DNA of 64,000 bases from an uncultured Prevotellaceae bacterium (GCA_902762325.1 CACWNV010000001.1:1-64000), one strand, 5' to 3'. Positions 46,182-56,431 are shown, counted from the first letter of the stretch. Notes: generated by a model from the sequence alone, not told the origin. Numbers and translations are program-made.

Positions 46182-47204
46182 ATGAAAAAGAGCATAATAG
46201 TACTGCTGACAATTGCGGTTGCCATGAGCAGTTGTAATAAAAAGGAGCAGAAGCAAGTGAAGCCATCTGTCCGTGTCGAGACAGAAGTTATTTCGGATCA
46301 TGCAGGCCGGGCCGGTCGAAGTTATGTAGGAATAGTTGAAGAACGTGAGGGTACGGCAGTCAGCTTTACAGGGATGGGTGTCGTGAAGCGTGTCTTTGTT
46401 AATGAGGGACAGCCAGTAAGGCGCGGTCAGCTGATAGCAGAGATGGATGACACGCAGGCACGTAATCTGCTGTCGGGTGCCGAAGCCTCTATGACACAGG
46501 CCAATGATGCTTTAGAACGGATGAAGATGCTGCATGACAACGGCTCGCTGCCTGAGATGCAGTGGGTGGAGGTGCAGAGTCGTGTGGCACAGGCAAGGTC
46601 GCAGTTAGCTATGGCACGGAAAAACTTGTCCGACTGTCGGCTGGTTGCACCGGTAAGCGGCATTGTAGGACGCAAGCAGGTAGGAGCCGGAGAGACAGCT
46701 TTGCCCTCGCAGGCGGTGGTGACAATCCTCGACATCAGCAGCGTGAAGGTGAAAGTGTCCGTTCCGGAAACCGAAATTAACTCCATCACTCCTTCGACTC
46801 CCTCAACAATAAGGGTTGAGGCTATCGACAGGCAATTTGCCGGAGGTTATATAGAAAAAGGTGTTCAGGCAGATGCCCTGACACATACTTACGACATTCG
46901 CATTCGGGTGAACAATCATGGACACAGACTTTTGCCGGGCATGGTTGCCAATGTCAGCTTCAATACGGCTGGGAACGAGTCTCCTGGTGGTAAGTTGCTG
47001 CCTTTCAATGCTGTGCAGAAGTCGGCTGAAGGTTCTTTGTATGTCTGGACTGTAAGCAAAGACAGCACGGTACATCGTGCCAGAGTGGATGTCGGTGCCA
47101 CAAGTGGAAACCGCATAGCCATCATCGGTGGACTGAAAAACGGTCAGCGTGTCGTCACCGAAGGTTATCAGAAGTTGAGTGAGGGAACGAAAGTAGTCTA
47201 TTAA
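46182..47204 (+). CDS. RND efflux periplasmic adaptor (MFP)
   Basis: The 340-residue lipoprotein has a signal ending in the lipobox MSSC, a biotinyl-lipoyl-like fold (GVVKRVFVNEGQPVRRGQLIAEMDD) split by a helical hairpin (about 90-145) with APVSGIVGRKQVGAGE closing it, and a beta-barrel domain. It bridges the pump in the inner membrane to the outer-membrane channel. It is the first gene of an adaptor-pump-channel operon (gaps 20 and 36 bp). No clear -7 box was seen upstream. Confidence 0.94.
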   Translation: MKKSIIVLLTIAVAMSSCNKKEQKQVKPSVRVETEVISDHAGRAGRSYVGIVEEREGTAVSFTGMGVVKRVFVNEGQPVRRGQLIAEMDDTQARNLLSGAEASMTQANDALERMKMLHDNGSLPEMQWVEVQSRVAQARSQLAMARKNLSDCRLVAPVSGIVGRKQVGAGETALPSQAVVTILDISSVKVKVSVPETEINSITPSTPSTIRVEAIDRQFAGGYIEKGVQADALTHTYDIRIRVNNHGHRLLPGMVANVSFNTAGNESPGGKLLPFNAVQKSAEGSLYVWTVSKDSTVHRARVDVGATSGNRIAIIGGLKNGQRVVTEGYQKLSEGTKVVY

Positions 47205-47224
47205 TCGATAATCCGTAAGAACAA

Positions 47225-50200
47225 ATGAATAGGGATATGTCTTGGCTCAGGTGGCCATTGGAGCATTATTCGATTACGCTGCTTATCATTGTCATCCTGT
47301 TTTTCCTGGGTATTTTCGGTATGTATGATATGCCGAAAGACGAGTTTCCTCATGCCACGATTCGTCAGGGAGTGGTGGTTGCGGTCTATCCCGGAGCCAC
47401 AAGTGAGGAGGTGGAGCAGCAGGTGGCTCGTCCGTTGGAGCGCTATCTCTTCACCTATAGTGAGGTGAACCGGACGAAGACCACCACGACATCACAGAAC
47501 GGAGCCTGCATCGTCATGGTGAAACTCAACGACGATGTAAACAACAAGGATGAAGTATGGAGTAAGATAAAACATGGATTGAATTCTTTCAAATCGTCAC
47601 TGCCTACTGGCGTCTTGGCAGTTGTCGTCAACGATGACTTCGGCAACACCAGTGCTTTGTTAGTTGCTATCGAGAGCAGCCAGCGAACCTATCGTGAACT
47701 GAAAGAATATACCGATCAGCTGAGCGACCGGTTGCGGCGTATTCCTTCGGTGGCCAATGTCAAGTTGTTTGGAGAGCAGAAAGAGCAGATTTCACTGTAT
47801 ATCGACCGTCAGCGCCTGCAGGCATACGGCATAGGGCAGCAGATGCTTTTTAGTCGTCTGCAGGCTGAAGGTATTACGACAATGAGTGGCAGCATCAGTG
47901 ACGAAGATCAGCAGATACCTATCCATATTGAGAGTACGGAGAACTCACAAGAGGAAATCGCCAACCAGATTATCTACAGCGACATCTCCACAGGCAAAGT
48001 GGTGCGGGTGAGAGATCTGGCACGAGTGGTACGCGAGTATGAGCCTCTTTCGAGTCGTATCGAACAGGACGGGCATCCCTGTCTGCTGCTGTCGATGGAG
48101 ATGACACCTGGTAATAACGTCGTTCAGTATGGTAAGGAAATAGATGAAGTGCTTCAAGCGTTTCGTGCAAACGAGTTGCCTGCAGATGTCAAGATCACCC
48201 GTATAGCTGACAAGCCGAAAGTGGTGGCAGAGAGTGTCAGTTCATTTCTTCGTGACCTCATCATCTCTATGGTCATCATCATCCTTGTCATGATGGTGCT
48301 GTTTCCCATCCGTTCTGCCATCGTGGCATCCATCACCATTCCGCTGAGCACCTTTGTCAGCGTTTCCATCATGTATATGGTGGGCATCGAACTGAACATC
48401 GTCACGCTGGCGGCACTCATTGTTGTCTTGGGAATGATAGTGGATAACAGCATTGTGGTCATCGACGGTTATCTGGAATACCTTGGCAAGGGCTATAAGC
48501 CGAATGATGCTGCCATCGAATCTGCCCGCCAGTATTTTATGCCGATGATGCTTGCCACAATCTGCATCTGTGCTATCTTCTTCCCATTCCTTCTGACCAT
48601 GAAGGGAGTATTCCACGATTGTCTTGAAGACTTCCCGTGGACCATCACCATCAATCTGATGGTATCGCTCTTCCTTGCCGTGACGGTGATACCCTTCCTT
48701 GAAGTTCACATCATCAAACCTGATAAGGTAACTACAGGAGGCAATGTCATCACGAAATGGGTGCAGTCCACTTACAACCACGTTCTTGACCTGACATTCC
48801 GTCATCCGTGGCTGACGATGTGCTTTGGATTAGCTGTCATCCTGTTGTCAATGCTCATAGTCCCCACTCTGAAGATACGACTGTTCCCGTATGCCGACCG
48901 CGACCAGTTTGCCGTTGAGATATTCCTTCCTGATGGTAAGGGACTGCATGAGACGGAGACTATCGCTTCCACTGTGCACGAAGCCCTGCAAAAGGACGAC
49001 CGTATTACGAGCATCACAAGTTTCATCGGTTGTTCATCCCCTCGGTTTATGGATGCGTATGCCCCTCAGATGGCAGGTAGTAATTATGCACAGTTCATTG
49101 TAAACACAAAGTCAGACAAGGCGACACTCGAGCTGTTGGCAAAGTATCAGCCTCAGCTTAGCGAGTCTTTCCCCGGTGCATACGTAAAGTTTAAACGTCT
49201 TGATTATCTGGAGGTTCCCGAATTGGAATACCGCTTCTATGGCGAAGACCTCGACTCCTTGCATGCCGTGGCTGAACGGTTGATGGAACGCATGCGTCCG
49301 ATGCCTGAACTTGAATGGGTGCACACCGACTATTTCCAGCCTTATCCCATCATCAATGTACGGCTCGACCCTGTGACATCGGCTCAGCTTGGCATCACAC
49401 GCACCACGGCTCAGCTGGCTCTCAGTGCTACATCGAGCGACCTGCGGGTCGGTCAGCTCTGGGAAGGCAACTACGAATTACCCATTGTCGTGAAAGATGA
49501 TGCAGACATGACTTTCTCGGATATCGAGAATCTGGGTATCTCGTCTCCGCAGACCATGCTCTCTTCACCTATTAATTCAGGTAATACCACAGTTCCCTTA
49601 CGGCAGATAGCACAGGTGAGACCATATTGGAGTGAAAGCCGTATCCTGCATAGGGGCGGCGAGCGTTGTATCACCGTGACAGCTCAGTTTGCCCAAGGTG
49701 TCTTCACTGCTCCCGTGGAAAAGCGCATAGCCGAGATTATGCAGCACGAGATTCAGCTGCCCGACGGCGTACGCTGTGAGGTGGGAGGAGAAATAGAGTA
49801 TGGTGACGAGGCCATGCCACAGATTATCGGTGGTATCGTCATTGCTATGATCATCGTCTTCTTCTTCCTGTTGTTTAATTTCAAGAAATACGGCATCACC
49901 ACAGTCTGCATGGCTGCCCTTGGACTGATGACTCCTGGTGCGCTCATTGGCCTCGGTCTGATGAATCGTGCATTGGGACTGACCTCCATTTTCGGACTCA
50001 TCACGCTAATGGGAATTATTATGCGCAATGAGATACTTATCTTTGAACATGCCAACGACTTGCTGAAGAAATACATCTTGGAACATGGCGACTGGACGAA
50101 AGACCGTAAGGCTTATAATGAAGCTGTCCGTCAGGCAGCATACGATGCCGGGAAGCGGCGAATGGTTCCCATCTTCCTTACCACTGCTACGACAGCAGTC

Positions 50201-50338
50201 GGCGTGGTACCCATGATTATTGCACAGTCCAGTTTCTGGATGCCCGTGGGAGTTACCATCTTCGCCGGTGGTATCGGAACGCTCATTCTCGTGGTGACCA
50301 TCCTGCCTGTCGTATATTGGAAAGTATCGTTGAAATAG
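47225..50338 (+). CDS. RND-family efflux pump (AcrB-like)
   Basis: The 1037-residue inner-membrane pump has 12 transmembrane helices, two large periplasmic loops (about 35-330 and 560-850) and the proton-relay helix four with VLGMIVDNSIVVIDGYLEYL, where one Asp is kept and the second is Asn. This resembles the CusA/AcrB/NodT superfamily member group in Bacteroidota rather than AcrB itself. It would expel lipophilic compounds, substrate unknown. It is coupled to adaptor and channel genes. Confidence 0.94.
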   Translation: MNRDMSWLRWPLEHYSITLLIIVILFFLGIFGMYDMPKDEFPHATIRQGVVVAVYPGATSEEVEQQVARPLERYLFTYSEVNRTKTTTTSQNGACIVMVKLNDDVNNKDEVWSKIKHGLNSFKSSLPTGVLAVVVNDDFGNTSALLVAIESSQRTYRELKEYTDQLSDRLRRIPSVANVKLFGEQKEQISLYIDRQRLQAYGIGQQMLFSRLQAEGITTMSGSISDEDQQIPIHIESTENSQEEIANQIIYSDISTGKVVRVRDLARVVREYEPLSSRIEQDGHPCLLLSMEMTPGNNVVQYGKEIDEVLQAFRANELPADVKITRIADKPKVVAESVSSFLRDLIISMVIIILVMMVLFPIRSAIVASITIPLSTFVSVSIMYMVGIELNIVTLAALIVVLGMIVDNSIVVIDGYLEYLGKGYKPNDAAIESARQYFMPMMLATICICAIFFPFLLTMKGVFHDCLEDFPWTITINLMVSLFLAVTVIPFLEVHIIKPDKVTTGGNVITKWVQSTYNHVLDLTFRHPWLTMCFGLAVILLSMLIVPTLKIRLFPYADRDQFAVEIFLPDGKGLHETETIASTVHEALQKDDRITSITSFIGCSSPRFMDAYAPQMAGSNYAQFIVNTKSDKATLELLAKYQPQLSESFPGAYVKFKRLDYLEVPELEYRFYGEDLDSLHAVAERLMERMRPMPELEWVHTDYFQPYPIINVRLDPVTSAQLGITRTTAQLALSATSSDLRVGQLWEGNYELPIVVKDDADMTFSDIENLGISSPQTMLSSPINSGNTTVPLRQIAQVRPYWSESRILHRGGERCITVTAQFAQGVFTAPVEKRIAEIMQHEIQLPDGVRCEVGGEIEYGDEAMPQIIGGIVIAMIIVFFFLLFNFKKYGITTVCMAALGLMTPGALIGLGLMNRALGLTSIFGLITLMGIIMRNEILIFEHANDLLKKYILEHGDWTKDRKAYNEAVRQAAYDAGKRRMVPIFLTTATTAVGVVPMIIAQSSFWMPVGVTIFAGGIGTLILVVTILPVVYWKVSLK

Positions 50339-50374
50339 TCTAAACCCTCATTTAATTGAAATATAAGAAGAACA

Positions 50375-51754
50375 ATGAAAAAATATAGCATAGCCTTCAT
50401 CCTTTTCCTTTTGACTGTCTCCTCGCTTGCGCAGGTTGCCGATCCGATTACTGAGCAGAAAGAGAGTGGGGGACGGTCATTGTCTCTTTCGCAGTTGCTC
50501 GACTCTGCACGTCTCAACAACATTGAGATGCGAAACGCCAGGAGAAGCATTGAAACGGCGCAGTTCCAGCGCAAGGAAGCTTTCACCAAGTATTTCCCGA
50601 ATATCAGCGGGACAGGCATGTGGTTCAATGCGAACCGTGGCATGGCAAAGACAAATATAAATCCCAGTGAGGTGATTCCCGAATCGCTGACTCCTATGCT
50701 TGCCCAGATGTTTCCTCCCGAAGCACTGGCAGCCTTGGCCAACCCTGTCAGCATAACAATGATGAAGAATGGTACCATTGCAGGTATCAATGCCGTCCAG
50801 CCCGTCTTTGCCGGCGGACAGATTATCAATGGCAATAAGTTGGCAAAAATTGGCGAAGAGGCTGCCTGTCTGCAACTGGAACTTTCTGAGAACGAAGTGG
50901 AGAAGACAGTGGAGCAGTATTTCTGGCAGATTGTATCCCTCCAGGAAAAGATTAAGACCATTCAGGCTGTCGAAGCTATGTTGAACAGTCTTCACAAGGA
51001 TGTCGATGTAGCGGTCCGTGCCGGAGTAGCCATGCGCAACGATCTGCTGCAAGTGGAATTGCGTCAGAACGAGATAGAGAGTCAGAAGTTAAAGCTTAAT
51101 AATGGCATCAGCATTGTCAGGATGCTTCTTGCACAGTATTGCGGGCTCAGTGAAACTGATTTTACATTAAGCTACTCGACAGAAACGACCTCACCCGTTC
51201 CTCTGAAACAAGACCATCAGCAGGCTCTGTTAGTTACGCCCGAATACCAGTTGCTTGGCAAACAGGTCGAGGCAGCCGCACTTCAGACGAAAATGACGGT
51301 CGGACAATATCTTCCCACTGTTGCCGTCGGAGCGGGTTACAACTATCATAATCTGATGGAAAACAATCGTACGTTTGCTATGATCTTCGCTACAGTCAGT
51401 GTCCCGATCAGTGACTGGTGGGGAGGTTCGCACGCCATTAAGCGCAAGAAGATGGAATACATGAAGGCTGTTGATGAACAGCAAGATAAGTCGGAATTGC
51501 TGAAGATCCGGATGCAGAACGCATGGAACAGCGTGAATGAGAGTTATCAGCTGCTTCAGATAGCCCATCGCAGCATTGAACAGGCAGAAGAGAATCTCAG
51601 ACTTAACCGCGACTATTATAAGGCAGGAACCATCAAGATGTCCGACCTGCTGGAAGCCCAGCTGCTCTATCAGCAGTCGTTTGACAAATGCACGGATGCG
51701 TGGGTGGACTACCAGAACAGGTTGTTGGAATACAAACAGTCTGTAGGTCAGTAA
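50375..51754 (+). CDS. TolC-family outer-membrane channel
   Basis: The 459-residue protein has a signal peptide ending SSLAQ and the internal duplication of TolC: LSLSQLLDSARLNNIEMRNAR in the first half and VTPEYQLLGKQVEAAALQ with SVPISDWWGGSHAIKRKKM in the second, with long coiled helices. It forms a trimeric exit duct for the preceding RND pump. It ends the operon; a promoter for the VTC gene follows. Confidence 0.93.
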   Translation: MKKYSIAFILFLLTVSSLAQVADPITEQKESGGRSLSLSQLLDSARLNNIEMRNARRSIETAQFQRKEAFTKYFPNISGTGMWFNANRGMAKTNINPSEVIPESLTPMLAQMFPPEALAALANPVSITMMKNGTIAGINAVQPVFAGGQIINGNKLAKIGEEAACLQLELSENEVEKTVEQYFWQIVSLQEKIKTIQAVEAMLNSLHKDVDVAVRAGVAMRNDLLQVELRQNEIESQKLKLNNGISIVRMLLAQYCGLSETDFTLSYSTETTSPVPLKQDHQQALLVTPEYQLLGKQVEAAALQTKMTVGQYLPTVAVGAGYNYHNLMENNRTFAMIFATVSVPISDWWGGSHAIKRKKMEYMKAVDEQQDKSELLKIRMQNAWNSVNESYQLLQIAHRSIEQAEENLRLNRDYYKAGTIKMSDLLEAQLLYQQSFDKCTDAWVDYQNRLLEYKQSVGQ

Positions 51755-51839
51755 TCATCCATAATCTCCAAGAACTGTTCATCTTGTCGGTTAGATTTAC
51801 TAATTTGTTGAAAAAAAGGATGGTTTTATAGAAAAATAG

Positions 51840-51870
51840 TTGCGTTAATGGAAGTAAATCGTTAATTTTG
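51840..51870 (+). promoter_or_regulatory. Promoter of the VTC-DUF4956 operon
   Basis: TAATTTTG at 51863-51870 is preceded by TTG at 51840-51842 with 20 bp between. The leader is about 15 nt. Confidence 0.7.
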
Positions 51871-51890
51871 CAACAATTATAACTACTGAC

Positions 51891-52640
51891 ATGCAAGATT
51901 TACTCAATCTATATGCTCCCATTAGCCTTGAGGATATGAGGGAAATACGCCTCATGAATCGTATTGACACCAAGTTTGTCACGACGGTTCCAGTCTTGTT
52001 GCAGCTTCTCGAAATGGCTAAAGACGACTACTGGGCGCAGGAGATAGACGGTGAACGGAACCTGGCTTATCAGACCACCTATTTTGATACGCTGGACTAT
52101 AACATGTATTATGTCCATCAGAGCGGGCATACCAACCGCCAGAAACTTCGCTTCCGTACATACGTCAGTTCCAATCTGCAGTTCATGGAAGTGAAGACAA
52201 AGAACAATCATGGACGGACGAAAAAGAAACGCATGAAAGTGGTTGATACTGATATTACCGACAGTGAAAAGCTAAACTTCCTTCAAGAACATCTTCGCTA
52301 TAATCCTGATGAGCTGCGACCGGCAATCGCGAATAGTTTCAATCGTATCACGCTGGTTAATAAGGGGAAAACCGAGAGGCTGACGATTGACACCGACTTG
52401 CAGTTCAATAACCTTGTTACAGGCACGAAGCGAAACATGGGGAAACTTGTGATAGTAGAACTGAAGCGCGATGGTCTCTGCTATTCGCCTGTTCTTGAGA
52501 TGCTTCGCCAGCTTCGTGTGTTCCCTCATGGGTTCAGCAAGTATTGCATGGGGTCGGCGCTGACCAACGATGAACTGAAAGTAAACCGTTTCAAACAGAA
52601 GTTGCGCGATGTTGAGCGCATCGTCAGAACTCGAGTATAA
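51891..52640 (+). CDS. VTC-domain polyphosphate-polymerase-like protein
   Basis: The 249-residue soluble protein has the VTC fold, a tunnel-shaped relative of CYTH/triphosphate tunnel enzymes that makes polyphosphate in yeast vacuoles. Visible are RIDTKFVTTVP near the start, TTYFDTLDYNMYYVHQSGH, basic tunnel residues in KLRFRTYV and MEVKTKNNHGRTKKKRM, and LVIVELKRDG. In bacteria VTC-domain genes sit next to DUF4956 membrane genes, and often CotH and carbohydrate-binding solenoid genes, as here apart from CotH. The actual product is not shown by the sequence. Confidence 0.88.
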   Translation: MQDLLNLYAPISLEDMREIRLMNRIDTKFVTTVPVLLQLLEMAKDDYWAQEIDGERNLAYQTTYFDTLDYNMYYVHQSGHTNRQKLRFRTYVSSNLQFMEVKTKNNHGRTKKKRMKVVDTDITDSEKLNFLQEHLRYNPDELRPAIANSFNRITLVNKGKTERLTIDTDLQFNNLVTGTKRNMGKLVIVELKRDGLCYSPVLEMLRQLRVFPHGFSKYCMGSALTNDELKVNRFKQKLRDVERIVRTRV

Positions 52641-52680
52641 TAATCCGTAGTCTAACTAAACAATAATAGAACATAATAGT

Positions 52681-53346
52681 ATGGACATTCAGCAATTCTT
52701 CACCGATGAATTTATCGAAATGGCGGTTCGTTTCATCATCTGCACCGCATTCAACTGGCTCATCATAGACCGTTTGTATTACCAGAAAAGCAAGCGGCGG
52801 GACTTTTATTTCACGTTCCTGCTAACGAGCATTGCCATTTTCTTCCTGGTATTCTACATGATATTCGGTCTCGACAAGCTTGGCGGAAAGACCTCAATGG
52901 GTATCGGTATCGGTCTTTTCGGTATCTTCTCTATCATGCGTTACAGAACCGATGCTATGCCTGTGAGAGAGATGACCTATCTCTTTGTCATCATCTCCTT
53001 GTCTGTCATCAATGCTATTGCCAGTTCTGTCACCCCCGCAGAGATAATCGTCACCGACTTTGTTGTGGCATTCTCCGTGTGGATCTGTGAGAAACGACTG
53101 CATATCCAGTATAGTAAGTTGGTGCAATACGACCGTATCGAGTTGGTCAAGCCTGAACGGTATGAAGATCTGAAGAAGGATATTGAGCAGCGTTTGGGCT
53201 TGGATGTTATCAAGATTGAAGTGGGGGCAGTTGACTTCTTGCGTGACATGGCAGTCATTCGTGTGTATTACAGAAACAACCGTACCCATTCCAGTTCCGT
53301 TGATCACAAGTTGAAATTTACAAAAGAAGATTTGACAACAGTATAA
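52681..53346 (+). CDS. DUF4956 membrane protein
   Basis: The 221-residue protein has four or so transmembrane helices in residues 12-135, with FYFTFLLTSIAIFFLVFYMI and the GIGIGLFGIFSIMRYRTD loop, then a soluble domain of about 85 residues with RYEDLKKDIEQRLGLDVIKI. DUF4956 genes accompany VTC-domain genes in many bacteria; a role in polyphosphate or ion transport has been suggested from this linkage only. It lies 40 bp after the VTC gene and 18 bp before the outer-membrane-like gene. Confidence 0.88.
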   Translation: MDIQQFFTDEFIEMAVRFIICTAFNWLIIDRLYYQKSKRRDFYFTFLLTSIAIFFLVFYMIFGLDKLGGKTSMGIGIGLFGIFSIMRYRTDAMPVREMTYLFVIISLSVINAIASSVTPAEIIVTDFVVAFSVWICEKRLHIQYSKLVQYDRIELVKPERYEDLKKDIEQRLGLDVIKIEVGAVDFLRDMAVIRVYYRNNRTHSSSVDHKLKFTKEDLTTV

Positions 53347-53364
53347 CCGTAAAAAATATAAAGA

Positions 53365-54129
53365 ATGAAAAAGCTGTTTTCCTTATTTGTTTTGCTGATG
53401 GTTGCCGTGGGCGGCTATGCTCAGAGTGATGATTTCGGGGTTTATTCTACGCTGTCCGTTGAGAAGAAGATTGACAAGAAGGCTAGTGTCGGTGTTGAGG
53501 CTGAAATGCGTACGCGAGAAAACTTATCCACATTCGACAGATGGTCAATAGGTGTTGACGGGAGCTATAAGCTGACCAAGTGGCTCAAGGCATCTGCCGG
53601 ATATACACTTCTTTATGATAACAATGAGAAGACAACCTATAAGACAAAGACACTCAACGATGTCGAGACGAAAGTTCCTAATAAATATGTGAAGTATTGG
53701 GGGATTCGTCATCGTTTCAATGTGTCATTGACAGGAAATGTGGACCTCGGCGACTTCAATGTCTCTTTGCGTGAGCGCTGGCAATACACCTATCGTCCGT
53801 CGAAGACCGTCGCCGAACGGTATGATTACGATGATGAGGAGATGGATGGAAAGGAAAAGACCTATAACGGAAAGGGAAAGAACGTGTTACGTAGTCGTCT
53901 TCAAGTAGAATACTCGAAGAAATCTTTTCCGCTAAAACCATTTGCCAGTGTGGAGCTGCACAATTCATGGCCGGTAGAGAAAGTGCGCTTTATCGTGGGT
54001 GCCGACTGGAAAGTGACAAAGCAGAGTACTATCGGACTTAACTATCGTTACGATCGTTTGTATGATGACAGTGACGACAGGAAACCTAACATCCATGTAC
54101 TTCACGCGACTTATAAGTACAAGTTCTAA
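53365..54129 (+). CDS. DUF2490-like outer-membrane protein
   Basis: The 254-residue protein has a signal peptide ending GGYAQ and beta-rich, aromatic-terminated segments (SVGVEAEMRTRENLSTFDRW, LKASAGYTLLYDN, FNVSLRERWQYTYRPS) ending in YKF, as in small beta-barrels. DUF2490 is a plausible family. It ends the VTC-DUF4956 transcription unit; the Cthe_2159-like gene that follows has its own -7 box. Its role may be to let a product or ion pass the outer membrane, an inference. Confidence 0.75.
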   Translation: MKKLFSLFVLLMVAVGGYAQSDDFGVYSTLSVEKKIDKKASVGVEAEMRTRENLSTFDRWSIGVDGSYKLTKWLKASAGYTLLYDNNEKTTYKTKTLNDVETKVPNKYVKYWGIRHRFNVSLTGNVDLGDFNVSLRERWQYTYRPSKTVAERYDYDDEEMDGKEKTYNGKGKNVLRSRLQVEYSKKSFPLKPFASVELHNSWPVEKVRFIVGADWKVTKQSTIGLNYRYDRLYDDSDDRKPNIHVLHATYKYKF

Positions 54130-54194
54130 GATACGGTTCGCTGAAAGAATACGCCTGTTTGCTGAAATGTTTTCCGCATACAGGCTTTTATTTG

Positions 54195-54202
54195 TAATTT
54201 TG
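54195..54202 (+). promoter_or_regulatory. -7 box of the large beta-solenoid gene
   Basis: TAATTTTG lies 28 bp before the ATG. No TTG is found at -33. Confidence 0.5.
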
Positions 54203-54230
54203 TACCATCAAAATAGTCAAAAGATATAAA

Positions 54231-56360
54231 ATGAAGAAAATAGCCTGGATATTAACGGCAGTGATGACATTGTTGTGTCAGACGACAATAAAGGCTCAGA
54301 CCCTGAATGTACAGAAAGGAACAGTAACATATCAGATACCCGCCGGACAAGTTGGCGACATGACGTTCAATGATGGTACTACTCTTACGATATTGGATTA
54401 TGTGTACAAAATAGATGACATCAGCAAGGTGTATATTGATAATAGTGAAGTTAGCGATAATTTAGTTACAGTTAATTATCAAGGCACCTCCGCTGATGTC
54501 TGTATGCCAGGAAGTCTGGCAAGCCTTCTCTCCGTAACCGTTACAGACGGTCATGTCAGTATTATTCAGAGTGCTTCGGTGAAAGAAGAGATTACATACG
54601 TGCTGAGCGGATCGAGTGATAACGGCTCTTTTTATATGGATGGTGAACTGAAGGCGAGCATCGTGCTGAACGGATTGACACTGAACAATCCCGTCGGTGC
54701 AGCCATCAATATCCGTGACGGGAAACGTATCTCCGTGGAACTTGCCGATGGAACTGTCAACACGCTGACAGACGGCGTGAACGGTTCACAAAAGGCATGC
54801 TTTGCCGTGAATGGACATACCGAATTCAAGGGAAGCGGTACGCTGAATCTTACAGGAAACACTGCCCATGCCTTTTGGGGGGATGAGTATGTGGAACTGA
54901 AAAAGACAGTTGGCACCATCAATGTGCTGGGAGCAGTAGGCGATGGCTTCAATGTAAACCAGTACTTCTTCATGAAGGGTGGAACAGTCAATATAAATAA
55001 GGTAGGTGATGACGGTATTCAGGTCACCGCTACGGATGACGAGACTGATGAAGACAATGGAAAGCTGATGATAAACGGTGGTAGTCTGACTATCGGGGTT
55101 ACTGCTACGGCAGCCAAGGCATTAAAAGCTGATTCTCTTGTGAGCATCTATGATGGAGACATTATCCTGAAAGGTACCGGTGGCATGGAGGTTGTAAACA
55201 ACGATCCTTCCTATTGTGCTGGTGTGAAGACCTTGGACTTCTATCAGAAAGGTGGCCAGCTGAGCATTACGATGACAGGAACAGCTGCACGTGGCATTAC
55301 CGCCGATGTGATTACCGTGGATGGAGGCACGCTTGACATCACGAATAGCGGTGCCGGCCAGTCGGCAACATCAGATTCCTATACTGCCAAAGGACTGAAG
55401 GCTGATACGAATATCGCACTTAATGGAGGTACCATTACAATTGCCATGTCGGGAACCGGCGGCAAGGGCATCAAGAGTTCTGGCACCTATTTGCAAGGTA
55501 TGGCAGATGGAACAGGTCCGGCTCTCACTGTCAGCACAACAGGCAGTTCGCTTTCCGGGTCGGGTTCCGGCTCTGGAGGTGGCTGGGGCGGCTGGGGTGG
55601 CCATCCGGGTGGTCACGGAGAACAGTCGAATAGCGGCTCGTCTGCCAAAGCCATCAAGGTGCAGGGAAAGGCTGTTCTCTATGGCGGAGAGACCACGGTG
55701 ACGACAAAGACCAATGGCGCTGAGGGACTGGAGTCGAAGACCAGCATCGAAATAGAGGGTGGAAAACATTATTTCCAGTGTTATGATGACTGCATTAACT
55801 CAAGCGGTAATATCTATTTCAATGGCGGTGTCACCATCTGCTATTCCACAGGCAATGATGCCATAGACTCTAATGCCGGGAAAAAGGGAGCAGTGACCAT
55901 CGGTGACGGTGTGGCATTTGCCTACACGTCCAAAGGTTCTCCAGAAGAGGGATTCGACTGTGATAATAACAGTTATATCAGTATCACAGGCAAAGGAACA
56001 GCTATTTCTGCAGGAGGCAGCCAGGGCGGTGGCGGCGGCTGGGGCGGTTCCAGTAGCGGCAATACCATCTCTAACGCCTCTCAGGGCTATGCCTTTGTGA
56101 CCAGCAGCATCTCTTATGCTGCAAACCGTTATTATACGCTGGCAGATGCATCGGGTAACAATCTCGTTACTTATAGCTTCCCGACATCGCTTTCAAGCAC
56201 CCTTGGACTCTTCACGGCCAATGGAATGAAGTCAGGCAGCACCTATACGATTAAGTATAGCACATCCGAGCCCACCGATGCCGAGACCGCCTTTCATGGA
56301 CTCTATCTTGGCAGCTCGGCCAAGGGAACGACGAATGTCACTTCGTTTACCGCGAAATAA
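54231..56360 (+). CDS. Cthe_2159-type carbohydrate-binding beta-solenoid protein
   Basis: The 709-residue secreted protein has a signal peptide ending IKAQ and a beta-helix of repeated short turns: GAAINIRDGKRISVELADGT, GDGFNVNQYFFMKGG, MINGGSLTI, GGKGIKSSG and YDDCINSSGNIYFNGG. It matches the Cthe_2159 family (a polygalacturonate-binding solenoid in Clostridium). Two Gly/Trp-rich linkers (SGSGSGGGWGGWGGHPGG near residues 445-465, and GGGGGWGGSSSG near 602-614) interrupt the solenoid. A second, shorter relative is encoded at 61848. It probably binds acidic polysaccharide at the surface. Confidence 0.88.
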   Translation: MKKIAWILTAVMTLLCQTTIKAQTLNVQKGTVTYQIPAGQVGDMTFNDGTTLTILDYVYKIDDISKVYIDNSEVSDNLVTVNYQGTSADVCMPGSLASLLSVTVTDGHVSIIQSASVKEEITYVLSGSSDNGSFYMDGELKASIVLNGLTLNNPVGAAINIRDGKRISVELADGTVNTLTDGVNGSQKACFAVNGHTEFKGSGTLNLTGNTAHAFWGDEYVELKKTVGTINVLGAVGDGFNVNQYFFMKGGTVNINKVGDDGIQVTATDDETDEDNGKLMINGGSLTIGVTATAAKALKADSLVSIYDGDIILKGTGGMEVVNNDPSYCAGVKTLDFYQKGGQLSITMTGTAARGITADVITVDGGTLDITNSGAGQSATSDSYTAKGLKADTNIALNGGTITIAMSGTGGKGIKSSGTYLQGMADGTGPALTVSTTGSSLSGSGSGSGGGWGGWGGHPGGHGEQSNSGSSAKAIKVQGKAVLYGGETTVTTKTNGAEGLESKTSIEIEGGKHYFQCYDDCINSSGNIYFNGGVTICYSTGNDAIDSNAGKKGAVTIGDGVAFAYTSKGSPEEGFDCDNNSYISITGKGTAISAGGSQGGGGGWGGSSSGNTISNASQGYAFVTSSISYAANRYYTLADASGNNLVTYSFPTSLSSTLGLFTANGMKSGSTYTIKYSTSEPTDAETAFHGLYLGSSAKGTTNVTSFTAK

Positions 56361-56431
56361 GGTTAGCCTCCCATTCACAAGTTAGTTGTTTTTCGTTGAC
56401 ATTTGCCATCTTTCTGGATGAAAGATGAACC

